Below, in pieces: positions 12,737 through 19,090 of a DNA stretch of 26,019 bases. The notes beneath the pieces are model-generated. The model saw only the letters and a list, made by a program, of their open reading frames with translations, had not been told where the DNA came from and ran no database searches. The position numbers and the translations under genes were made by a program. Source of the stretch: HGM04593 sp045634085 (GTDB lineage Bacteria; Bacteroidota; Bacteroidia; Bacteroidales; Bacteroidaceae); assembly GCA_045634085.1 (NCBI GenBank), contig JAZQZM010000097.1:1-26019 (forward strand), in the 5' to 3' direction. Position 1 is the first letter of the stretch. Each line of letters begins with the position of its first letter.

Positions 12737-15031
12737 ATGAAAAGACTTTTACTCATTCTATTCACAAGCATCGTTGGAACAACCCTGCAGGCCAATACCG
12801 GTATAAGAGAGGGAAACATGATTATGGGACACGTCATTGCCGACGGCAGCGAGGAGAACATCCCATTTGCAACCATATACATTGAGGAGACCGGGGGCGG
12901 TACAATGAGCAACGAGAACGGACAGTTCGAGTTCCGCAAACTGCCGGCAGGCAACTATCATCTGCGCGTGTCGGCCGTAGGCTACACAACCGTAACCAAA
13001 GAGGTCGCAGTGAGCAAGGAGTTCACATCGGTAGTCCATTTTAAACTGAAGGTAGAGGATGTGATGATGGAAGAGGTGGTAGTATCAGCAAACCGCAATG
13101 CCACAAGCCGCAAGGATGCACCGGTAGTCGTATCAGTAGCCTCAATGGAACTTTTCGAAGCCGTGAACTCGCCCGACCTTGCCAAAAGCCTCAACTACAT
13201 AACCGGCCTGAGAGTCGAGAACAACTGCCAGAACTGCGGGTTCCCGCAGGTTCGCATCAACGGCCTCGAAGGTCCATATTCACAGGTACTCATCAACAGC
13301 CGCCCGGTGGTGAGTGCACTCAGCGGTGTATATGGCCTTGAGCAGATACCGGTAAACATGATTGAGAGAGTGGAGGTCGTGCGCGGAGGCGGTTCGGCAC
13401 TGTTCGGTGCAAACGCAGTCGGCGGCACAGTAAACATCATAACCAAAGACCCCACAAGCAACTCGTTCTCGGTAACAAGCAATCTCTCCTGCTACGGAGG
13501 CGAGAGTTGGGAGCAGAGCCTCGGAGCCAATGCCTCACTGGTGTCACAGGACAACACCTACGGCATTGCACTCTACGAAAACTACCGAAACCGCAACCCA
13601 TATGACTACGACGGCGACGGTTTTTCCGAACTGGGCAAGGTGAACATCAACACCTTTGGCATGCGCGCCTACTACCGCCCCACATACAGCAGCCGCCTGA
13701 GCATCGAATACCACACGACAAAGGAACTGCGACGCGGCGGAAACAAGTTCCACCTGCAGCCGCACGAGAGTGACATCACCGAGCAGACCGAGCATGTCAT
13801 CAACAGTGGAGGTATTACATACGACCTTGGCTGGAGAGGCTACAGACACAAGCTCTCACTCTTTGCAAGCGCACAGCACATTGACCGCAACAGCTACTAC
13901 GGCGCACAGCGCGACCCCAATGCATACGGCAAGACCGACGACCTCACATGGATTGCCGGTGCCACATACACCGGGCAGATTGACCAGTGCCTCTTCTCGC
14001 CCTCGGTATTCACCGGCGGCGTCGAGTTCCAGGAGAACAGGCTGCACGATATAATGACAGGCTACAACCGCGACATGAAACAGAATGTGCGCATAGCAAG
14101 CCTCTTTGCACAGAACGAGTGGGATATAGACCTCTTTGCACTGCTTGTGGGAGTGCGAGTGGACAAGCATAATCTCATTGACAACCCTATCATAAGCCCA
14201 AGGGTAAACCTACTCTTCAAACCAAGCAGGGAGTTGCAGGCACGCCTCACCTACTCTACGGGATTCCGCGCCCCACAGGCTTATGACGAGGACCTTCATG
14301 TAACAGCCGTCGGCGGCGAAGGAGTGCAGATTCAGCTTGCCGACAACCTGAAGGAGGAACGTTCCAACAGTTTCAGCGGTTCGGTCGATTGGAGCACAAA
14401 GTTCGGGCACTGGCAGGCAAACATTCTGCTGGAGGGATTCTACACCGGACTTGACAACGTGTTCGTACTGGAAGACATAGGCACCAATACCGATGGCCAT
14501 GCCATAAAAGAACGCCGCAACGGCAACGGCGCACGCGTTTACGGCGCCAACCTTGATGCAAAGATAGCACACGGCAACGACATTTCGCTACAGATTGGGT
14601 TCACAGCACAGCACAGCCGCTACAACAGGGCGGAGGTATGGACCGAAGTAGAAGGCACGCAGCTCACCACCAGACGTATGATGCGCACCCCGGATTATTA
14701 CGGATACTTCACATTGACATCGTCACCCATGAAAAGGCTTGCCCTCTCACTCACCGGTACATATACCGGCTCAATGATTGTTCCCCACTACGCCGGCTAT
14801 ATTGAGAACGACCGCATGGAGACAACACCCGACTTCGTCGACCTGAACCTGAAGGCAGCATATACATTCATTCTGCACGACCACATAAACCTTGAGCTCA
14901 ATGCCGGAGTGCACAATGTGCTCGACAGTTTCCAACGCGACCTTGACAAAGGCGAGTTCCGTGACTCAGGGTACTTCTACGGCCCTACACAACCGCGCAC
15001 TTTCTTCATTGGAGTAAAGATTTCGCAATAA
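12737..15031 (+). CDS. TonB-dependent outer membrane receptor (CirA/BtuB-like)
   Basis: A 764-residue outer membrane receptor that takes up a ligand using TonB energy. Residues 1-19 are a signal peptide. A carboxypeptidase-like regulatory domain follows at about 28-105 (GHVIADGSEENIPFATIYIE, NENGQFEFRKLPAGNYHLRV), then a TonB box EEVVVSA at about 112-118, and a plug domain at about 125-240 ending in RVEVVRGGGSALFGANAVGGTVNIIT. The beta barrel fills the rest, ending in YFYGPTQPRTFFIGVKISQ with the usual aromatic C-terminus region. The plug holds an unusual Cys164-x-x-Cys167 (NNCQNCGF). The type, with a single chain and no SusD partner, points to a small ligand such as a metal complex, haem or cobalamin; which one cannot be told. 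No substrate-binding gene is adjacent. Confidence 0.92.
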   Translation: MKRLLLILFTSIVGTTLQANTGIREGNMIMGHVIADGSEENIPFATIYIEETGGGTMSNENGQFEFRKLPAGNYHLRVSAVGYTTVTKEVAVSKEFTSVVHFKLKVEDVMMEEVVVSANRNATSRKDAPVVVSVASMELFEAVNSPDLAKSLNYITGLRVENNCQNCGFPQVRINGLEGPYSQVLINSRPVVSALSGVYGLEQIPVNMIERVEVVRGGGSALFGANAVGGTVNIITKDPTSNSFSVTSNLSCYGGESWEQSLGANASLVSQDNTYGIALYENYRNRNPYDYDGDGFSELGKVNINTFGMRAYYRPTYSSRLSIEYHTTKELRRGGNKFHLQPHESDITEQTEHVINSGGITYDLGWRGYRHKLSLFASAQHIDRNSYYGAQRDPNAYGKTDDLTWIAGATYTGQIDQCLFSPSVFTGGVEFQENRLHDIMTGYNRDMKQNVRIASLFAQNEWDIDLFALLVGVRVDKHNLIDNPIISPRVNLLFKPSRELQARLTYSTGFRAPQAYDEDLHVTAVGGEGVQIQLADNLKEERSNSFSGSVDWSTKFGHWQANILLEGFYTGLDNVFVLEDIGTNTDGHAIKERRNGNGARVYGANLDAKIAHGNDISLQIGFTAQHSRYNRAEVWTEVEGTQLTTRRMMRTPDYYGYFTLTSSPMKRLALSLTGTYTGSMIVPHYAGYIENDRMETTPDFVDLNLKAAYTFILHDHINLELNAGVHNVLDSFQRDLDKGEFRDSGYFYGPTQPRTFFIGVKISQ

Positions 15032-15076
15032 CCGGTAGCGGTCACTCATGAAAAACAGCAACACGCTACAGTTCCA

Positions 15077-15124
15077 TATATACAAAAAACAGACGTTTAA
15101 TTAAACGTCTGTTTTTTGTATATA
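15077..15124. terminator. Bidirectional terminator, 48-bp perfect palindrome
   Basis: Two perfect 22-nt arms surround AATT, itself a palindrome, so the full 48 bp reads the same on both strands. The core is CAGACGTTT/AAACGTCTG flanked by A6/T6 runs, so it ends transcription in both directions. It lies between the convergent TonB receptor gene (stop 15031) and DUF805 gene (stop 15135). Confidence 0.93.
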
Positions 15125-15134
15125 TCAACCGATA

Positions 15135-15518
15135 TTATTCTACAGGAACCGGTCCAAATTCATTTTCCTCGGGCACACTTTCTTTAGTACAAAGGATGCA
15201 GAGTACATATATGAAACCAAATGGAACAAGATTTATGAGCCATAAAGCACCCGCATTACCAGTGTCATGGAGACGACGGAAACCTACTGCCCAAAGAGGT
15301 ATAGCCATAGCTATGCACAGAATCGGATACAGAATCAAACCCAATATCCAAAAAACCCATCCGATATAAGGAATAAAACTGAATGGGAATAAAAACAAAG
15401 GCAGCACCAATATAATGCTTACAAACAGATAGAACCACCAGAACTCTGAAAGGCTGGCACGACCATTGAAATCAACATACTTTGTAAAGCATGTCTTGAT
15501 AGATGTTCCAAAATCCAT
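15135..15518 (-). CDS. DUF805 family membrane protein
   Basis: A 127-residue DUF805 protein. The opening IKTCFTKYVDFNGRASLSEFWWF and core VGFRRLHDTGNAGALWLI are close to consensus, and the tail CTKESVPEENEFGPVPVE has the NxFG end typical of the family. About four hydrophobic helices fill the middle. It is a paralogue of the gene at 11594, on the opposite strand and on the other side of the TonB receptor gene. It has a clear promoter and shares a bidirectional terminator with the receptor gene. The function is unknown. Confidence 0.9.
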   Translation of the reverse strand: MDFGTSIKTCFTKYVDFNGRASLSEFWWFYLFVSIILVLPLFLFPFSFIPYIGWVFWILGLILYPILCIAMAIPLWAVGFRRLHDTGNAGALWLINLVPFGFIYVLCILCTKESVPEENEFGPVPVE

Positions 15519-15560
15519 AATTGTGAAATTTTATAATGTTTTTTAAATGTTTATTTGGCG

Positions 15561-15591
15561 CAAATATATCCTTTTTTTATTTACAAGCAAA
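15561..15591 (-). promoter_or_regulatory. Promoter of the minus-strand DUF805 gene
   Basis: Minus strand TTTG (15591..15588), 19-nt spacer, TATATTTG (15568..15561): an exact consensus match. The leader is about 35 nt. Confidence 0.82.
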
Positions 15592-15597
15592 CAAAAA

Positions 15598-15628
15598 ATA
15601 AAAAAAACGGCTCTTTACAAAGAGTCGT
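15598..15628 (-). terminator. Intrinsic terminator of the repeat-protein gene
   Basis: On the minus strand ACGACTCTTT and AAAGAGCCGT pair with one mismatch around a 2-nt gap, followed by a run of eight T. It lies about 25 nt after the stop of the repeat-protein gene and directly upstream of the DUF805 promoter region. Confidence 0.75.
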
Positions 15629-15653
15629 TCCTACACAAAAAAAGAGACTGTTA

Positions 15654-16109
15654 TTACTTAACAGCCTCTTTAATTGCAGCCTTGACACCGGCAGCCTTAG
15701 CACCGGCGGCCTTAACAGCAGCCTTGGCACCCGCCTCTTTTACAGCAGCCTTTGCACCAGCGGCCTTAACAGCAGCCTTTGCGCCAGCCTCTTTTACAGC
15801 AGCCTTTGCACCAGCGGCCTTAACAGCAGCCTTGGCGCCTGCCTCTTTTACAGCAGCCTTTGCACCAGCTTCCTTAACAGCAGCCTTTGCGCCAGCCTCT
15901 TTTACAGCAGCCTTTGCACCAGCGGCCTTAACAGCAGCCTTTGCACCAGCTTCCTTAACAGCAGCCTTTGCGCCAGCCTCTTTTACAGCAGCCTTTGCAC
16001 CGGCCTCCTTAACAGCAGCCTTAACAGCCTCTTTCTTGGCAGCAACCTGCGCATTTGCGGTGAAGCCCAAAGCCATGAACAACACCAATACAAAAAGTTT
16101 TACTTTCAT
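15654..16109 (-). CDS. Exported Ala/Lys-rich protein of twelve 9-residue repeats
   Basis: A 151-residue protein of no known family. Residues 1-21 (ending in TANAQ) are a clear Sec signal peptide. A partial unit VAAKKEAVK leads into twelve perfect-length repeats of AAVK[E/A]AGAK, with only position five varying, and then a short tail AAGVKAAIKEAVK. The mature protein is strongly basic, lacks aromatic residues and Cys, and should be helical with regular Gly breaks. This resembles LEA-like or histone-H1-like low-complexity proteins by composition only. The direction is fixed by the signal peptide, the terminator downstream and the ATG at 16109. Open frames on the other strand exist only because a 27-bp repeat without stops is open in several frames. 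The function is unknown. Confidence 0.85.
   Translation of the reverse strand: MKVKLFVLVLFMALGFTANAQVAAKKEAVKAAVKEAGAKAAVKEAGAKAAVKEAGAKAAVKAAGAKAAVKEAGAKAAVKEAGAKAAVKEAGAKAAVKAAGAKAAVKEAGAKAAVKAAGAKAAVKEAGAKAAVKAAGAKAAGVKAAIKEAVK
15697..16020 (-). repeat. Tandem array of twelve 27-bp repeats
   Basis: Twelve back-to-back 27-bp units, 324 bp in all, encode the 9-residue protein repeats. The units are very alike at the DNA level, differing mainly at the Glu/Ala codon (GCCTC, GCTTC or GCGGC on the plus strand) and a few third positions. Several neighbouring pairs form a repeating 54-bp block, which points to recent duplication or gene conversion. Confidence 0.95.
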
Positions 16110-16153
16110 TGTTTAGATTTTTTATTAAAAAATGTTTTTCTCAAAACGAGCCG

Positions 16154-16161
16154 CGAAATTA
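16154..16161 (-). promoter_or_regulatory. Possible -7 box of the repeat-protein gene
   Basis: Minus strand TAATTTCG, one base from TAnnTTTG and of the same TAnnTTCG form as the recR box, 45 nt upstream of the ATG. No TTTG is found at the right spacing. Confidence 0.35.
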
Positions 16162-16273
16162 CCAAAAATCATCTGAATAAAAAAGAAAATTTACTCATAA
16201 CTGACATTATACTATTAAAAAATAGTACAAAGAGCCTGAAAACTAGGGAAATTATAGCAAGTTGACTTATTGC

Positions 16274-17578
16274 TCAATCAATGACTATCAGGAATGTCAC
16301 TTTCTCATCACTGTTCTGTAAAAGATTAAGAGTACCGCTATGCAAGCGTACAATCTGCTTCGAAACAGCAAGACCGATACCAGAGCCGTCACGTTTGGTA
16401 GTAAAGAAAGGTGTAAAGATATTTGCAGCAACATCTGCAGGTATTATTCCACCGTTGTTGCTGATTTCAATGTGCACCTTTTCATCGGGTGCTATATGTG
16501 AATGCAATTCAACCCAACTTTCACCGCCTCTATTTACGCAAGCCTCTACCGCATTCTTTACAAGATTCACAATAACCTGGGACATCTGCCCCCTATCGGC
16601 ATAAATCATTGTGTCCACAGGTTCAACCGAGATTATCAGCTTCACATTTGATGAAACCACAAGCGAAGCAACCTCGTTGAACAGATCAAGAAGATGGAAC
16701 GGAGCCTTTTCGGGCAACTGGATACGCGTTACAGAACGGAATGAGTTGACAAACTGCATGAGCCTATCACTTGTGCTATGTATCGTCTCAAGCCCCTGCT
16801 GAAGCACCTCGGCATTATCCTTGTTCTGCAGCAAAGTACTGCTTATTGATGTGACCGGAGCAAGAGAATTCATAATTTCGTGCGTGAGTATACGTGTCAG
16901 TTTCTCCCATGCAAGCCCCTCCTGCGTATCAAGTTCCTTGTCAATATTTTCAATGGACACGACACGCAGAGTGCGTCCCTCGTACATCATCGAAGAACAA
17001 TTGAACAGAAGATTCACATCGCCGGTTTCTGTGGCAAAGCATACACTCCTTTGTTCCATTGGAGCAATGACAAGCAACGTGTCGGCAATGTTGGGCGAAA
17101 TCTGGCGCAAACGTTCAACATGGCTCAACATGGTAACCCCCAACAAGTTCATCGCCTTACCGTTGTAACGCACAACAGTACCATTCTCCAACAATATGAG
17201 AATACCGATATTGGCGCACTCTATTACTGTCTCAAAATACTTCTCCTTTTCAGAGGCCTTTACCTTGGCCTCATCAAGAACCTCCTTAATCTTATTCAGT
17301 GAATAATTTATGACGGCGTATTCCGTCCGCATGGGGCTGTCAACAAAACGGAAAGAAAAATCGTTGTTGCGTACAGCACTGAAAATAAAATCAAGATTCT
17401 TGACTATTCTGCGGTACACATTCAAAAGTTTCCATGAATATACAACAACAAGTGCAGCCAACGGAATAATATAACCATAATATCCGTTTGCAACGAGCCA
17501 ACCCAAAAGTCCACTCGCTGCCACCAGTAGAATAACCAGCAGCAACAGTCTCAATATGGGCAGTCCGCGTTTTCTCAT
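16274..17578 (-). CDS. Membrane sensor histidine kinase (NtrY/AtoS-like partner of the NtrC regulator)
   Basis: A 434-residue sensor kinase. Two membrane helices lie at about 8-28 and 34-52 with almost no external loop, so sensing is probably in the membrane or cytoplasm. A HAMP-like linker (about 53-105) and a PAS-like domain (about 113-215) follow. The phosphoacceptor is His233 in LTHEIMNSLAP. The ATPase domain has the N box VNLVKNAVEA (337-346), an altered G1 box ISNNGGII (372-379) with Asn in place of the usual Asp, the F box FTPFFTTK and the G2 box GSGIGLAVSKQI. The ATG at 17578 overlaps the response regulator stop (ATGA); a TTG at 17662 would overlap it by 88 bp and is rejected. It should phosphorylate the regulator encoded immediately upstream. 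Confidence 0.93.
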   Translation of the reverse strand: MRKRGLPILRLLLLVILLVAASGLLGWLVANGYYGYIIPLAALVVVYSWKLLNVYRRIVKNLDFIFSAVRNNDFSFRFVDSPMRTEYAVINYSLNKIKEVLDEAKVKASEKEKYFETVIECANIGILILLENGTVVRYNGKAMNLLGVTMLSHVERLRQISPNIADTLLVIAPMEQRSVCFATETGDVNLLFNCSSMMYEGRTLRVVSIENIDKELDTQEGLAWEKLTRILTHEIMNSLAPVTSISSTLLQNKDNAEVLQQGLETIHSTSDRLMQFVNSFRSVTRIQLPEKAPFHLLDLFNEVASLVVSSNVKLIISVEPVDTMIYADRGQMSQVIVNLVKNAVEACVNRGGESWVELHSHIAPDEKVHIEISNNGGIIPADVAANIFTPFFTTKRDGSGIGLAVSKQIVRLHSGTLNLLQNSDEKVTFLIVID

Positions 17579-18921
17579 AAGCCGTAACGTTTTATCTTGT
17601 TGTATAATGTCTGACGCGTTATACCAAGCCGTTGCGCAACCATAGAGAGATTGCCGGCGCAAGAGTCGATAGCCTCGGCAATTGCCGCACGTTCCAAATC
17701 CTCAAGCGTTGAAGCAGTGTTGCGCGCCTGCCCTTGCGGAACGTAAAGTTGCAGATGTTCGGGCAATATTTCATCACTGTCACACATAATTACAGCCTTT
17801 TCCATAATATTCTGCAACTCACGTATATTGCCTTCAAACTGATGCGCCGTCAACTTTGCAGCAGCATCCTGCGAAATACCAATCTGCTGTTTACCGTATT
17901 TTTCGCAATAGTGCCTGAGAAATATCCCGGCAAGAGGAACAATATCGACAGCACGCTTTCTCAACGACGGCAGATTTATATGGATTGTGTTTATACGGAA
18001 CAGAAGGTCCTGCCTGAACTCACCTCTTTCGGCCATTGAAAACAGGTCGCGGTTAGTAGCAGCCACAAGACGCACGTCTATTGCCTGCGGAACATTGCCG
18101 CCAAGCGGTGTCACCATACGGTTCTGCAAAGCGACAAGCATCTTTGCCTGCAGATGCAGCGGAAGGTTTCCAATCTCATCCATAAAGAGAGTTGAACCAC
18201 TTGCTACAACCATCTTTCCCTGACGATCCGAGGCAGCATCGGTAAATGCACCTTTCTTGTGTCCAAAGAGTTCGCTTTCAAAAAGATTTTCAGGGATTGC
18301 TCCCATATCAAGCGAAACCATATCCTTTTTATTGCGTGCCGACAAACGATGTATCTCACGCGCAAGCAACTCCTTTCCTGTACCGTTCTCACCCGTAATG
18401 AGAATATTGGCATCGGTTGCAGCCACACGTTCCACAACTGCGCGTATATGCTCCATATCGGCGCTTGCACCCCAGAACATGGGCACCTCCTTACGCACAG
18501 GCGTAATACTCTTTCCCTCCTTTTTCCCATTCTCCTTTGAACAGTCAAGAGCATTCAACAACGTCTCAATCAGTTTATCGTTATTCCAGGGTTTGACAAC
18601 AAAGTCAAAAGCCCCATGCTTCATTGCTCTCACGGCAAGGTCAATGTCGGCGTAGGCAGTAAAGAGCACCACACTCAAAAGAGGATATTTATCCTTGGTT
18701 TCCTTTAGCCAGAAAAGGCCCTCGTTCCCGCTGTTTATTCCAGCGTTGAAGTTCATGTCAAGCAATAGCACATCGGGGTGTTCGGCTGCTATTGCCGAAA
18801 GCAGAGTTGTTGGCGAAGAGAGTGTCACCACCTTCGCAAAATAGCCGTCGGCAAGCAATTTCACTGCAGACAGTATATTCCTGTTGTCATCAACTATAAG
18901 TAACGTTCCTCTCTTGGCCAT
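17575..18921 (-). CDS. NtrC-family sigma-54-dependent response regulator
   Basis: A 448-residue transcription activator with three domains. The receiver (about 5-125) has Asp11-Asp12, the phosphoacceptor Asp55 (LLLDMNF), Thr88 and Lys110. The AAA+ domain (about 147-375) has Walker A GENGTGKE (177-184), a sigma-54 contact loop GAFTDA (224-229), Walker B TLFMDEIG (244-251) and the arginine-finger segment FRQDLLFRIN. The C-terminus (about 405-448) is a Fis-type helix-turn-helix (GNLSMVAQRLGITRQTLYNKIKRYGL region). It starts the two-gene operon with the kinase and has a likely -7 box 18 nt upstream. Position next to the ABC genes suggests these are its targets, though this is inferred. Confidence 0.95.
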   Translation of the reverse strand: MAKRGTLLIVDDNRNILSAVKLLADGYFAKVVTLSSPTTLLSAIAAEHPDVLLLDMNFNAGINSGNEGLFWLKETKDKYPLLSVVLFTAYADIDLAVRAMKHGAFDFVVKPWNNDKLIETLLNALDCSKENGKKEGKSITPVRKEVPMFWGASADMEHIRAVVERVAATDANILITGENGTGKELLAREIHRLSARNKKDMVSLDMGAIPENLFESELFGHKKGAFTDAASDRQGKMVVASGSTLFMDEIGNLPLHLQAKMLVALQNRMVTPLGGNVPQAIDVRLVAATNRDLFSMAERGEFRQDLLFRINTIHINLPSLRKRAVDIVPLAGIFLRHYCEKYGKQQIGISQDAAAKLTAHQFEGNIRELQNIMEKAVIMCDSDEILPEHLQLYVPQGQARNTASTLEDLERAAIAEAIDSCAGNLSMVAQRLGITRQTLYNKIKRYGL

Positions 18922-18938
18922 AAATGTGTATTATATTG

Positions 18939-18946
18939 CGAAGTTA
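18939..18946 (-). promoter_or_regulatory. -7 box of the response regulator gene
   Basis: Minus strand TAACTTCG, a TAnnTTCG box 18 nt upstream of the ATG. No good -33 box is found at the expected distance. Confidence 0.45.
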
Positions 18947-18998
18947 CAAAAAAATGAGTAAAAAACTCTTTACAATTATAAAATACGTAAACCAAACA

Positions 18999-19062
18999 GG
19001 ATACTTCACTACGTTCAGTACGACATTTACCGTTTTGTCATGCCGGGCATAGCGAAGCATCC
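18999..19062. repeat. Imperfect extragenic inverted repeat
   Basis: Two 26-nt arms (18999..19024 and 19037..19062) around a 12-nt loop agree at about 17 of 26 paired positions. The left arm begins GGATACTTCACTACG and the right arm ends AGCGAAGCATCC. Sequences of the GTCATGC...GCGAAGCATCC type are common as dispersed extragenic repeats in bacterial genomes, so this is probably one copy of such a family. It lies between the last permease gene and the response regulator gene and might act as a terminator for the former, although it lacks a T-run. Confidence 0.55.
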
Positions 19063-19090
19063 CAATCATTCTATCATAATTCCACATCCA

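Noticed and set aside
16201..16225. Hairpin TACTATT...AATAGTA after the kinase gene as a terminator
   Set aside because: The stem is short and only A-T rich, with no proper T-run; too weak to call.
15547..16265. Two long plus-strand open frames across the 27-bp repeats
   Set aside because: The repeat has no stop in several frames, so these are by-products. The minus-strand frame has the signal peptide and the terminator.
17579..17662. TTG-based N-terminal extension of the histidine kinase
   Set aside because: It would overlap the regulator gene by 88 bp; the ATG at 17578 gives the usual ATGA junction and starts just before the first membrane helix.
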